From: Deroplatys truncata
Taxonomy: Eukaryota; Arthropoda; Insecta; Mantodea; Mantidae
Length of the DNA: 64,000 bases
Reading direction: 5' to 3'
Assembly (NCBI GenBank): GCA_030765065.1
Contig: CM060987.1
Span: 73,232,557 to 73,296,556 of the forward strand
The notes under the pieces were generated by a model. It made no database searches, was not told the origin of the DNA, and saw nothing but the letters and a program-made list of their open reading frames with translations. Positions 20,901-32,384 of this stretch are shown in pieces (position 1 is the first letter of the stretch; every line of letters starts with the position of its first letter). A program made the translations under genes and the position numbers.

Positions 20901-23029
20901 ACTCTCTTACTATTTGATGATGTTTCGACCATCGGCCACAAAATTATCAAAGCAATAAATGTTACTTAAATGATTAAAATATATCAACACTTCTTTACTG
21001 GTAATAGCTTTATAGGTTTGTTTCCTATATTCAATAAAAAAAATATATTTTTAAAAAACATATCAGATATAGAACCTTCTACGAATTGGCTTCCTAGTTA
21101 CTATATACCTATGCATACTCCCGACGTCATGCATTGTTTTCTGCGTTTCCATGTCACTAGACTTTAAGGATAAAGGATTTAAAAGAAAGAACAAGGAGAA
21201 GAATAAACCACAGACAGGGTATAGGGCAAAGGATCCGCAGTAAGAGATTCAAAGATGAGAATGTAACTAGTCGGTAAACCAGAGGTGTAGGACTGAGTTC
21301 CGAGATATAAAACTTCTGAGGCTTATGACGTTTAGAGATACCAGCCTTAACCTGTGCAACGGAGTGTTATTTCTCGGGAGCAGGATGCTGCTTGCTCATT
21401 TGGTAGCTGTAGTGGCCTCAATGTTGCTCTGGGTGCCTAAGGTTGAACTGGTCGTTGAGGGTTGTATGGGTTATTTATATATGCCGGGTTGTAGTCCGAA
21501 AAATCTGCAGTTGATATCCGTGCAGTTATAGAAGCTCTGCGGGTAGATGTTCCTTCGTCTCTCAAATTCTGTGCAATCCGTCTCTCGCAGTGTGGCAGCG
21601 AGTATAAGCCCTTGAAGGGATTAAAGACTTGCCTACATCCTTGCATGGGGATAGACTTCGCAAGAGAATTTATCCGTTAAATGACTTTTACCACGCAGAA
21701 AATACAAAAGCCGGTTTCAGAGTGCCGGGTCATGCTCCTATTACCACACTATTGCGTAAGAAAGCGGCGAGGTGAAGTCGAGTAACACCGACCGTAGAGT
21801 GATGTACAACATTTCCAGCAAGCTGAATAAAGTCCTACAGCATTTATTGTGATGATTATTCCTTATAGATGAAGACGGTACAGGCCAGTCTTGCCGGTAG
21901 TGTCGAAGTGTAGTGTTTCTTACGTCGGAGCACAACAACTGGCGGGAGTGCATAACCGCTCTTCAGCGGACTCGTCCTATACAGGTGATTAAGTGAATGA
22001 ATCTCTGGAAGAAGTCATTCATTTACTGTTGGCTGAAACTTCAAAGCTCGGAAACTATGCGGCCGCGACGGTGTTGAGAGTCTCGGAAGTTACCCCTGCC
22101 ATTCCGCCGGTCATTGCCTAATTGACTGACAAATATTTCCATTCTATATTTAGACACTTGTCACCATTTCAGTATAAGCTACTATTTTATTTAAATATGC
22201 CTAAGCTTTGTAAAGTCTAAAAGGATCGTTACACTTCAATACCACGGTCGGAACTCGAACCATGGACGCTTTATCACTTGAGCTACCGTGGCAAGATGTC
22301 CACACGCAGATTATCATACCTTCTCATCTCATTCAAGGTTATATACGCTGGATATATGCCTCAAAGGCGACTTAAATGTTTAACAGTCTTAATTTTGCGA
22401 CCTTATAGCTAATCTCTATGAGATATAATTTATATTTTGATATTCTTTCACACAAGCCGTCTGAATGCCTAAGCTGAAAAGTTGAATCAGATTACGCGTT
22501 CAGATTTGGAAGATATAGTAATAGTTGGCTAGAAACTTTGTATTCCTACAGAGTCTCGTTGACTTTTCGGAGACAGCTGATTTTCGTTTTGAAAAATCCT
22601 GTCATTAAGTTATGTTCACACCAAGCGGAAAAGGTGTTAAATAAAAGTTATATTTCTCGCCTCCATATATAGATAACCTATCATACGAGGTACTGGGGGA
22701 AGGCAGGAAAGGTTTTATATCCTACCAAATGATAATAGCCTATATGTTTGTAATGTTTTATAGGAATGTTCAATAGCGGGTGATGAAGACAGAAATATAT
22801 AACGCATTAGGTAAGACTCTGCTACTCGCCTGGTGTGTAAACAAAGGTGGAATGGAGGATTAGTTTATTTCTTGAGAGTAAATTGTTATTATGTTTTAAA
22901 ATGCTTCATACAATGCAATTTTAAACAAATACTGTAATCATTTGCCACAAATACAAAGTTAATGTGTTTTAATTGAAGTGGCAATATTGTATTGTCATCA
23001 AATAAAGAAGGAAAGGAGTGATTAAAAAT
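20901..23029. other. Gap, no recognised gene
   Basis: Several short frames overlap at 21.3-21.95 kb, where the base composition is less AT-rich. None resembles a family I know. The tRNA-like segment at 22243-22293 is listed separately. Confidence 0.35.
22243..22293 (-). repeat. tRNA-like fragment (SINE head)
   Basis: Read on the minus strand, GCCACGGTAGCTCAAGTGAT gives an A-box and CCATGGTTCGAGTTCC gives a B-box. The anticodon arm is too short for a real tRNA. It is probably a SINE head or a decayed tRNA pseudogene. Confidence 0.5.
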
Positions 23030-23828
23030 CTTATGTGTTACATTCACTTGACTTTCTTCACTTACTCTTCTACAAATATTCTTACAGTTCTTGTTAATCC
23101 CGAGAAGCGTTAAATTCATATTTACACATTCCGTTGCACGATACAGTAGGTAAAGTGATAGCCAGATTTTTAAAGAGCATGTCGCTATGGAATGGTTTTG
23201 GAATACCACACTCTTTGCATGACCAGGAGAAGAAGACAAATAGGGACTTCCCAGTTGCGAAAAGCATATGCGCTGGAAAATTCAAAATAACATAGAATGT
23301 CTCGGAAATTCTTAACTGTATATGAATGTATTTGAAAAATTATGCCTTAGCAACATCTACATTTTTGTGTAGCAAGATATTGTCCATCTCTTACAGTTTA
23401 CCATTTATACAGAAGTCATTCAGAATAAAGAGACTTCATGAAAATTCAAAATATACATTTTATTTCTCATGCAAATGTCTAAGAAATATGGTATATTAAT
23501 AAAAACCATTAGAGCCGTTTTTGAGAAAATCAAGAATAACAAACGTGGTGGTTTCCATGGTGGTTTTGGGGTGGGGGACTTTCTTGAAAATCTTCGTGTC
23601 GCATTCTTAAAATATGGGAAATTAAATATCAAGTTTGGTATTTAACCGAATTTTCCTGTTTGTTATATTATTTGCGTGGGCGCGCGCTCACACACACATA
23701 CATAAACACGGACCTTTTTCTAAAAATGCTGGATTCTTTTTGATTCAGGGAGTCCGAAAAGATGCATTTGCGTTGAAACTCGACATTGAATTTTGGTTGG
23801 AATGCAGTACTTCCCCTACTTACTATAA
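23030..23828 (-). repeat. R1 dispersed repeat, subfamily iii
   Basis: It starts TTATGTGTTACATTCACTTG and contains 'TTTGCATGACCAGGAGAAGA', the 'GGTGGGGGACTTTCTTGAAA' block and a CA/GC tract. It ends at CTTACTATAA, where a SINE target duplication begins. The last bases of the normal end (ACGTAGTAGAGAAAG) are absent. Confidence 0.75.
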
Positions 23829-23839
23829 TTAATACCACG
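23829..23839. repeat. SINE target-site duplication, left
   Basis: TTAATACCACG here equals 23976-23986 exactly and frames the SINE. Confidence 0.8.
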
Positions 23840-23975
23840 AGCTGGATGGCTCAGGCGGCAACGTTTGTGGCTCGCATTCGGGAGATTCTGGGTTCCAATC
23901 CCGTGGGCCGACCAATCTGACTGAGGTTTTTTCCTGGTTTCCCTCAGCCGCTAAGGTAAAGACCAGATTGGATAT
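23840..23975 (+). mobile_element. Short tRNA-derived SINE (S2) with 11-bp target duplication
   Basis: It is 136 bp long and carries A-box-like TGGATGGCTCAGGCGG and B-box-like GGGTTCCAATCCCGT. The post-tRNA segment GAGGTTTTTTCCTGGTTTCC follows, and the short tail ends in GGATA. Flanking TTAATACCACG repeats show insertion by target-primed integration at the edge of an R1 copy. Related sequences are at 2510, 3061 and near 44930. Confidence 0.85.
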
Positions 23976-23986
23976 TTAATACCACG
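23976..23986. repeat. SINE target-site duplication, right
   Basis: Exact 11-bp match to 23829-23839. Confidence 0.8.
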
Positions 23987-24073
23987 TTACAAAGTTCCAC
24001 CTTAAATCTAAAACAACAGTAAAAGTGAAAAATAGGTGGTAATAGCGAATGCTGTGTCATCTATCCACAGACA

Positions 24074-24374
24074 AGCAGGTAGACTGGACGGCACCCTAAT
24101 GCCATGTACACCACACGAAGCAGAATATCCAGTTGCTAAGAACTGGGGTCTCTGTGGACACGTGACGAAGCAAGATGACATGGTTACAGAGATGAGACCT
24201 AGAAAGCTAACTATCCACCTTTCTATATGAAAGCAGCAGGTAGACTGGACGGCACCCTAACGCCATTTGCATAGCACGAGGCAACAAGATCCAGTTGCTA
24301 TGCACTAAGGTCTCTGTGGACACGTGACAAAGCGGGTGGTTACAGGGATGAGACTTAGAAGGCTAACTGTCCGC
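24074..24374. repeat. Two-unit tandem repeat (~160 bp and ~140 bp)
   Basis: Both units start AGCAGGTAGACTGGACGGCA and share CCAGTTGCTA, TCTCTGTGGACACGTGAC and GGTTACAG blocks. They end in GCTAACT(A/G)TCC. The second unit is shorter and diverged. No coding potential is seen. Confidence 0.8.
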
Positions 24375-24984
24375 CACACATCGATCTAAGAGTTATCCAC
24401 TAACAGATCCGTCGCGATATGAGCATGCAGTTGAAGCGACGTAAAACAAATAGATTGATAATAATATAATTAATGCCCTACTGAATACCTATACTTAATA
24501 CCTACTGAAATTAATAGTCCATTACAATGTTACAGCGAGCGACAAAGTTTTGAATATGGTATAGAGTTTAATTATGAACGTTAAATAATTTGCTGTCATC
24601 TGGTAGATCCACAGCCAATCACAGGTGAGGATGGAGCCACCGGGTTTCACGGACACTGCTTCACTGCGAATTCAATAAGCTGAAAAATAGCAAATGCACT
24701 CTTACGATTAGGTTTACAAGATATGAAACACAGGAAAGTAAAGTTCATTCGGCCTCGGATCTTCCGAAGTTTACTCATCTATTAATCGTAAACATTGTGC
24801 ATAAACTTTTCAAAATGAGTACGAACCTTACGAAGTCAAATTTGGTTCATCTGAACTGCATTTCACATAATGAAGCTGTGCTGACGCTCATCGTATCTAC
24901 ATTTGTTTATACCGTTTTCCACGTAATTTAACTTGGTGTTTTAAGGTTTACATTTCTTAAAGAGTTCTGGAATAGCCAAATTTG
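24375..24984. other. Gap, no gene seen
   Basis: AT-rich sequence with no recognised feature. Confidence 0.4.
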
Positions 24985-25576
24985 TGCTCTAGATTCATCG
25001 GCTATTCTCGGGGCAAGCTGAAATCTGAGGTGCCTCGAAAGGATTTCGAAGAAGTTGACCAAATGCCTTGTTGACAATAATCGAGCTGTACGTTTACCAC
25101 TCCCCGGGTTCCGATTCCTTCAGCTGCCGTGGTGCGTGCGCTGAGCACTCGTGTTCTGACGTTACTAGAAGTACGCTGGGCCAAACACTCCATCCGTGAG
25201 GGTGTTGTTTGGATTGGGTTGAACTCGGTGGGCAGTACCGGATATCCATGGGAGTTGGGTATGTCTGGGCGGTTTTACATCCAGGCGAGGTTCTGAGAGA
25301 TGCCTCAAGGTCCTGCGATATCGCCCTGGAGTGCCGGTAGGCCTTCCGCTAGTGGAGACTGCCGCCCCCCCCCAGGTTGTACTGTAGTCTTCCCCTATGG
25401 GAGTTGACGCGTGTAAATGGCGTATCCCCTTCTACCTTGTAATGGGGGCGGCGGTTTAAATTTTCAGGTGCCGGCCTACTGGAAAAGCCTTTGGGGGTGA
25501 GAGAGTTCCACATGGATGGAGCCCTCAATCCTGCATACAGCTGGGGCTTTTGCCCCTAGGTGTTACTGTGCATGTT
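24985..25576 (+). repeat. GC-rich dispersed repeat G1, copy 1
   Basis: This segment is much richer in G and C than its surroundings. It shares ordered blocks with 32385-32890: CCTTCAGC(T/C)GCCGTGGTG, TTACTAGAAG(T/C)ACGCTGGGC, GGATTGGGTTG(A/G)ACTCGG, a TAGTCTTCCC block and TGACGCG(T/C)GTAA. A run of nine C lies at about 25367-25375. The class is unknown. It could be the GC-rich leader of a non-LTR element or another retroelement part. Confidence 0.7.
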
Positions 25577-27888
25577 TACTACTGCACAATTATTTCATGT
25601 AATGTTTGTTTGGATTGATACGTTAACCTCCTACTTTAATTTTGTAAATTTTAAATAATTTTCATGATGTTATTTTATTATTGAATGACTGAAAACTATG
25701 TTTTGTTAATTATTTAAAACATATTCTTGTTATAAAACTTTAAAACATGAGATTAAGCTAGCGTCCTAGTGCTGCGAATGTTAAGCGGACTTAATTATAG
25801 TAATTTTCCTCCGTGTGTGGTAATTTCACTCCTACGTACCAAACTAATTTAACGGGTCTGGTTTAATTTCGGGCAAAACACACCGTTTGTGGGTAACCCG
25901 ATAGGTGCATGGGAGCAGTGAACAAAAAGACAGATAGATATAACTTCTGTAGTACCCTGGTTGTTTACTTCTAACTCTTGTATAATTACGCTCTCCCCTC
26001 CATTCGATGAATCTGTCCTCTGTTTCTTTCCCTGCAAGCGCTTCATTTTCTTTCTTCCGAACCAGTAACCAAGGAATCCTCTCGGGATGAAAAATTAACG
26101 AAGCTCGTGGCACTAAGGCCCACTTATTGACACTTAGGTTCTTGACTCCACAACTACCGATTTACGAGCTAAAGAGGAGAGCTACGTTGCTTTGTTTTGA
26201 GATGAGCTTCTTTCATACCCAAGTGACTGCAGTTTAGCTTATTTTCAGTGTGCACATACCATCCCTAAAGCAAAACAGAGTGTTTCTTTTGCATATTATT
26301 GAGGTATCTTTTACAGCGGAAGGGATTTTGGTTAAACAGAAAAAATGTAATCAAAGATTGTCTACATGAATACTTTACAAGGCTATAAATCCATTTAAGC
26401 ATGTAACAAACAGATTGGTAGATATAAAATCATCTTCTGCCCTCATGAATTTGTGTGAGAGAACTGTAATCTACCCACAAGGTAAAATAGGCAATGGAGC
26501 TACCTTTTAAACATCGCATTCCATAGGAAAAATATCCATATGTGGCAGGATTTTCCTGATACCCGTCATCTCACGAAGATCCGTGGCAGGTCATGAATAC
26601 GCGGTGTATGCTGAAAACATGCGCAAGTACATGTTCTGTCGCGGTTCGTAATGAAATAACGGAGCTTGTTAGGCGTATAGTGTAACTCTAACCTAACTCT
26701 AAGTTATGCTAAATTAATCTAACCTAATCTAGCTTTTCGCTATCAGCCGGCTTTTAGAGGCTAGGTCAGTTGGTGTATAGAATGAAGTTACATTATACGC
26801 AGGTGTTTATTTTTATGAAAGCATGTAAGTGGCAAAGTTAAAATTCTGTGAAAGACAAGCCCCTCATGATGGTTTAAAACAAATTGAGTTTTATTTATGG
26901 ATGCCCTTTAACTACTATGGTCCTTGGCGTCACATTTTATATTGGGCGTGAAACACCGGTAATTTTGCTCAGAGGCCTCTTTATCAGGCTTGAGGTTTTT
27001 TTACGTGCCGTAAATCTACGACACGTGACCACCGGCTTTGCTTCCTTTCCGAAAGAAGCCGTGCTAAGGATTTTTACGCCCAAAAAATCCATCGGGGAGG
27101 AGATTAGTTAAGGTATTTAGCTTCCGTCATAGGTACACGTGTTTGTTCAGTGCTACATATATAACAGAGTTTATTAAGGCATTTTTTCTCAGGTGGGTTC
27201 AAGTTATGAGTAGATGGAATCTTTTCCAAAATTTTTGACTTGCTCAGTTCATAAAGAAGTGGTTTAATAAAGCGCTACAATGGATGACTTGAAAGTAACA
27301 AGATTCCCCTTTGGACGGTGGTCGAAACTACAGCAAACACTGGTTAACTGGGCACATTGATTGTTACGGATGCATGTGCCAAAACAATTTGCACTTTGTT
27401 TAGCGCAAATTCGTACCGAATTAGTGGTCAGCTAGAATTTATGGAATTTAGGAACAGGCACAAAATAAAGATCTTTGCGTAGAAATGAGAGTTCTGCATT
27501 GGGGAGAGGGATGGAAGATAAGTTGATAGCTTCCAGTTTATCTTTTGGAGGTGTGGGTTTTGGCTGTGCATTGGTGATCCTATCGCTTGTACTGACTGGA
27601 TTACTTTTTACCGGCCGTGGTAGATTCATGATATAGAAAAGTCAGCTGCCTAGATTGGAAAGTGCTTAGGTAACTTGGAGGTGAGTGAAATAGATAATCC
27701 AGCTCGCAGATGATCCAAGTACAATTTGGATAGTTTGCGCAGATGTTGCAAATTGAGCTTGTATAGTAGGTTATTAGCATGTGTTAGGAAACCATTTATC
27801 CTAGAGATGTGCTGAAATAAAATGTCCAAGAGGATCTTGATGAAGGTTGAACAATTTGGCTAAGTGAAAGAAGTAGTACCTAAGTTCA
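25577..27888. other. Gap, no recognised gene
   Basis: Mostly AT-rich. The 25844-26113 minus-strand frame and the 26884-27111 region are less AT-rich but not recognised. A stretch near 26930-27090 (with CACGTGACCACCGGCTTTGC) looks like a separate dispersed repeat, but I cannot name it. Confidence 0.35.
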
Positions 27889-28193
27889 CAGGGTGAATCG
27901 TCTAAAACTTTCCCCGCAAATATTTCGGAAATGGAATATGCTATTGATGTGCAGTTTTCACAGCATTGATTGATAGTCAGTGCTCGTACATTTAGCCTAT
28001 AAAAAGATTTTAATAATACTGATAAAGTGTATTTTTTGGGCAAACATTCCATTTTTTAAATGGAAAAATGCCTAGTTACATCAACAGAATAAAGGGAGGG
28101 TAAATTAGAATGTCAATGGTCTTTGTTGCAGGATTCTAGTGCAAGTGGTTTACGAGAAATCGTATTTTGAAAAGTTTCCACCCCGACAATTGT
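27889..28193 (+). repeat. Left terminal inverted repeat
   Basis: It pairs with 29432-29732. Shared blocks include GCAAATATTTCGxAAATGGA, TTGATGTGCAGTTTTCACAG, GCTCGTACATTTAGC, TGCCTAGTTACATCAACAGA, GATTCTAGTGCAAGTGGTTT and ACGAGAAATC. Confidence 0.85.
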
Positions 28194-28326
28194 TTGTCCC
28201 ATTCAACCTGCTTAGTTGCTAGGTACGATGTTGTTATGTTTGTTTGCATTGTGTTTTCTGTTCATTGATTGCATTGCGACTTTCTGGTCAGTTAGTTTGT
28301 GACTGTTCAAGCAGTGAGTGGAAGAT

Positions 28327-29344
28327 GCAGAAAAAGGCGACATGCTCATGGTGTATGGAGAGTGTAGGAAGAATGCAGTTTGTTCCTGTACGGTGTATGT
28401 AACCGGAAACGTATCTCAATAGACGTCAACCATCTCGGCAATTATCTATCTACCTCTTCAACCAATTACGCGAAAGTGGTACTGTAACACCTAGAAAACA
28501 TAACGGAAACAAACAAGTGACTGGAGAAGGGGCATAAATTAATGTTTTCGCTGCTGTTGCAGATTAGTTCTCGCACAATCGCACGTGGAAGTGGCATAAG
28601 TTAGGCAAGTGTACTGCGCATTCTCCATCGACATGAGTTCCTCTCCACCAAGAGCTGCATGGAAACGATTTTGAGAATCGTGTTAACTTTTGTACATGGG
28701 CATTTGAGACATGATACTCCAGATTCATCATGTATCTTGTTTAGTCATGAGGCAACATTTATCTACTAATTATGGCCAGGTAAACCGCAGAATCATGCAC
28801 TATTGGTCTGTTGACAATCCGCGTTGGCTTCGTCAGGTGGAACGTCAGCGTCCATGGAGTTTAAACGTGTGGTGTGGGATAGTGAACCATAAGCTCATAG
28901 GCCCTTTGTTCATAGAAGGAGCAATGAACTCGCACAATTATCGCAGCCTCCTGACAGACCATCTGCCACAGATGTTAGAAGACGTTCCTTTGCAGACTAG
29001 GAGGAACCTTTGGTACCAACATGATGGCTGTCCAATCCATAGGCACGAAGTTATACAGCTTGTCTTAATGGATTGTTTCCAAATCGTTGGATTGTACGAA
29101 AAGGACTGTACCTTGGCCGGCCCGTTCACCGGATCTGATCCCTTTAGACTTTTTTCTGTGGGAAAGGTTGAAAGACACTATCTACAAGGATGTACCAACT
29201 ACACCAGGCGATATGAAACGACATATTACTGCTGCCTGCTCTGAAATTTCCGCTGAACTGCTAGAACGTGTGCAACAGTCTTTCCATAGCAGACTGGAAG
29301 CGTGTATTGAAGCTGCTGTTGGTTATTTTGAACACAACCTTTGA
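28327..29344 (+). pseudogene. Decayed DDE transposase of the long-TIR element
   Basis: Homology starts near EKGDMLMVYGECRKNA, like the N-terminal DUF4817-type helix-turn-helix of arthropod IS630-like transposases. A catalytic-domain region with SVDNPRWLRQVERQRPW and NVWCGIV follows, then WYQHDGCPIHRHEV (second catalytic Asp block). PWPARSPDLIPLDFFLW comes next, in the family's third acidic region, and the C-terminus is AAVGYFEHNL. Homology changes frame several times and passes stop codons (for example before TKRTVPWP, at about 29090-29110). The gene is therefore dead. The longest uninterrupted stretch is about 28720-29090. The intact protein would cut and rejoin element ends in the nucleus. 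Confidence 0.8.
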
Positions 29345-29431
29345 AGGGCTATGTTCTCTTTACTTGTAAGAATCCACAGAAGTATTGTAATTCCCTTTTG
29401 TTTTTCTTTGGTTTGTGCTACCACAGGTTGT

Positions 29432-29732
29432 ACAAGTGTCGGTGCGTAAAGGTTTCAAAATAAGATTTCTCGTAAACCACTTGCACTAGAATCTTGCAAC
29501 AAACGCCACTGATTCTAATTTACCCTACCATTATTCTGTTGATGTAACTAGGCATTGTTCTATTTAATAAATTGTATGTTTGCTCAAAAAAATACACTCT
29601 CAGTATTATTAAAATCTGTTTATAAGCTAAATGTACGAGCCCCTGAGTACCAATCAACGCTGTGAAACTGCACATCAATACACTTTCCATTTTCGAAATA
29701 TTTGCGGTGCAAGTTTTAGGTGATTCACCCTG
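29432..29732 (-). repeat. Right terminal inverted repeat
   Basis: Inverse of 27889-28193, with scattered substitutions and small indels. It ends GGTGATTCACCCTG, then TA. Confidence 0.85.
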
Positions 29733-30000
29733 TATAGTATTTCTGGTTAAATAAAGAAGTACCCAAACCCTGATATATAGTGTTTCTATTGTATCCGCGT
29801 ACTGATTATGTACAATCGTGGACAAAAAATTAAGCATCCTTAGAATCCATGTGTACCTTCGTAACAACTGTGTTCACAACGCACATGCAGGAACTGTACG
29901 ATGGTCTGTCCTTGAAAGTGCAATGGTCATCTTAGGGCAGTGTTTCTCGGTGGTGATGCTTATAAGCTACTGAAAACTGAACACGAAGCAACGTTTCGTT

Positions 30001-30062
30001 GACCGAGAGGTTAAGAAGGCACTGCTTGAGCTCATGAGCTCCTCAGTTCAAATCTGGCATTA
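30001..30062 (+). repeat. tRNA-like segment inside a Tc1-like element
   Basis: The A-box region TTGACCGAGAGGTTAAG resembles Ser/Leu tRNA heads, and AGTTCAAATCTGGC resembles a B-box. The acceptor stem does not pair, so it is a SINE head or pseudo-tRNA rather than a tRNA gene. Confidence 0.45.
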
Positions 30063-30317
30063 GTTGTTATTTCTACATTGTTAATTTATGTGTAGAACAT
30101 TATATTCCGTTAATATAACTTTAACATTTTAAGGTTTAGGAATATATATGCACAGAAAAGAAACACAATTCTACTGAAAGACTCGTTTTAAATAACTAAA
30201 GAAATAAACGAAATAAACTGTTGTCTTCTAAAACTAAAACACATACAAATAAACAAGACTAATATAGGAAATATTAACCGTGAGCACGTATAACTGTCAT
30301 AAATGTTCAGGTTATAT

Positions 30318-30789
30318 ACGAAATTAAATCCCTGTAGTAACGTGGACGAGAAGCTACAACATCACAGGCTTCTTGAATTTGTGCCCAAAAGCCAACTTTT
30401 GTTCTTCACCCATCTGTAGGGATATACGAGCGTAGCTCCGTTTTCACCTTAGTCCACATATTTTCAATAGGATTCAAATTTGGAGAACAGGGAGGCCAGT
30501 CCATCTCACTGATATCATGGCTCTCTATAGAACCAATTTGAAACCTTTCGACATACGTGGACAGAATGATTATCCTATAGAATTCAACAATTCCATCAGG
30601 ATATCTCATCCTCGCATAGGGAACCAAAATATTCTCAACTATTACCGTGTATTGCGCACTGTTCATTGTATTTTCAAGCTGCCACAACACACCTAGATCG
30701 TCTCTTGATTCCAACATGATATATACACAGATATGCGAGCATGATGAAATTGTGAAACCTCGTATTTTGCATTGTAATAACTTTTCCAT
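30318..30789 (-). pseudogene. Tc1-like transposase, C-terminal catalytic part
   Basis: The minus-strand frame contains GVLWQLENTMNS, a degraded second catalytic block (FYRIIILSTYVERF, where QDN...H would be expected), and EMDWPPCSPNLNPIENMW with the terminal catalytic Glu. A TGA follows YIPTDG. The frame then continues with FWAQIQEACDVVASRPRYYR, a normal Tc1 C-terminus. The N-terminal DNA-binding half is not recognisable upstream. It is nonfunctional. Confidence 0.8.
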
Positions 30790-31120
30790 TGTGAAATTTA
30801 CAAATGTCGTGTATGAAATGCTGTATATAAAAATAAGTAGTGATTCTGTGTTGATTATACATTATTAATACAAGAAAAAAGGTGTTTGCTACATGCGAGA
30901 AGCAAACCTGCGGTCTTAACACAGAAATACCCTACGTTTTGCCACAGCACTATAGAGAAGACACATGGAACGTAACAATGTTTAATAATGTCGTACAACA
31001 ACTTGTTGAAGCGGCTACACAACTGAATTGCGTATGGTGTAAACAAGGCGCTGTGCCGTGTATGACTTGGAAAAGTTTGGCGTTCAAGATACGACTAATT
31101 TTTTTTCTTCCACGGGCGTA

Positions 31121-32384
31121 CATATGTTGGCTATTTATGGTGAGCGATCTAAATTGTATTTGTTATATAAATTATGTAAAGAGTGTCTAGCAGTTATGAA
31201 AACCAGGTTAAATTATTAATTTATCGATTAATTGCATTTTGATTTTGAAATCGGGTAACGATACTCAGAAGGAAAGTCAGCGATGACTTTGCAGATCTAC
31301 TAACTTCAAGATTACGACATACAAAATCTATTTTAATTAATTTTGCGCAAATATATTATAGGCATGTAGTATTTTATCCAAACGATTAATAAAATGCATT
31401 GCTCTCAATATATTCATATTCATGGGACGTTTTAAATTGAAGAAAGCCAGCCTAAGGTCACCCTTTAGTAGACCATGCAGCATGAATTTATGTTCTATAA
31501 ATGCACAAAGATTCATAACGCATAATTATTAAATAGCCACAAAAGCATCCACTTGAAGAATTACATATACTACATGAATACAAGGTGAAAATTATAAACA
31601 TACTGTTAGAGCTGTACAGTTAGAGAAATAAGGCCACCAGTATTCAGAAGCACTTATTGTGTTGCCTCATATACAGATGCGGAATAAGCTGATACTTCAA
31701 TTCTGGTGTAAATTTCTGCAAAGTATATTTTATATAGTACACAAAACAACTTAATGCATTTGATTAATAATATTACAACGCTTAATAGACCATTAAAACC
31801 AACCTGAAGGCCAAAAGATACAAGTAAATTTTGGAGCATATAAAAGAGTTTTTCTAACATACAGAACTGTAACGCACTTATTGCGTCCTATGATAGAGGA
31901 AGCTGTTCACTGTCCTTCTCGAATAGGCTTTGTCTTCACAGAGTTTCTAATTCACCATTTGCTTGTTCAAAGAATAATTTGACGTCAAAGAATAATTTTC
32001 AGCTCGTGGACTGTAAGAGCATTCTCTCTTTCACCCCATCATTCTCGGTTTTGTACCCCTAGTCTAGCAGTTATTCAGGGTTAAGTTATGAGAGGTTAAA
32101 TTATAGCGGCTGGTATTTTAGTGTTATATTTCGTAAACATGGTTTCCAATCTTTGGAACCTGGTTTAAGTTTTCTTTTCTTTGTGCTCTGTACTGTCCTT
32201 GAGATGAATTTTGGGATAAACTATTATATGAAAATTATAAGAATTTGCTGCACCATTTAACACCAGTGATATATTTAACTGGCTTATATTAAGAATTAGT
32301 ATTAGATTAATAAAATAAGACACGACAGCAGCCAGTATATATCATTGTAGAAATTGCGCCACATAAATTGTGTGCATGTCCCCG
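31121..32384. other. Gap, no gene seen
   Basis: AT-rich sequence with no recognised feature. Confidence 0.4.

Larger units (their letters stand above)
27889..29732 (+). mobile_element. DNA transposon with ~300-bp terminal inverted repeats, IS630/Tc1-mariner superfamily
   Basis: The left end CAGGGTGAATCGTCTAAAAC is mirrored by the right end, whose reverse complement is CAGGGTGAATCACCTAAAAC. Similarity continues inward for about 300 bp on each side. A TA follows the right end and CA precedes the left end, so a TA duplication with one mutation is likely. A decayed DDE transposase fills the middle. Arms this long are unusual for the superfamily, whose members often have shorter TIRs. Confidence 0.85.
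29813..31118 (-). mobile_element. Tc1-like DNA transposon, degraded
   Basis: TA followed by CAATCGTGGACAAAAAATTA at the left is matched, with decay, by the reverse complement of ACTAATTTTTTTTCTTCCAC...TA near 31094-31120. The 1.3-kb length fits Tc1. A minus-strand transposase remnant lies between. A tRNA-like segment (30001-30062) lies between the left TIR and the transposase. Confidence 0.65.

Noticed and set aside
21325-21646. Overlapping frames at 21.3-21.6 kb as a gene
   Set aside because: Frames on both strands of similar length and no recognisable motif. Composition alone is not enough.
25844-26113. Minus-strand 89-codon frame as a host exon
   Set aside because: No recognised domain, no splice evidence I can defend, and overlapping frames on the same strand.
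26680-26735. CCTAA-like strings (TAACCTAACTC, TCTAACCTAATC), also near 46880
   Set aside because: They recall the insect telomere repeat TTAGG but are two or three imperfect units; chance in AT-rich DNA is more likely.
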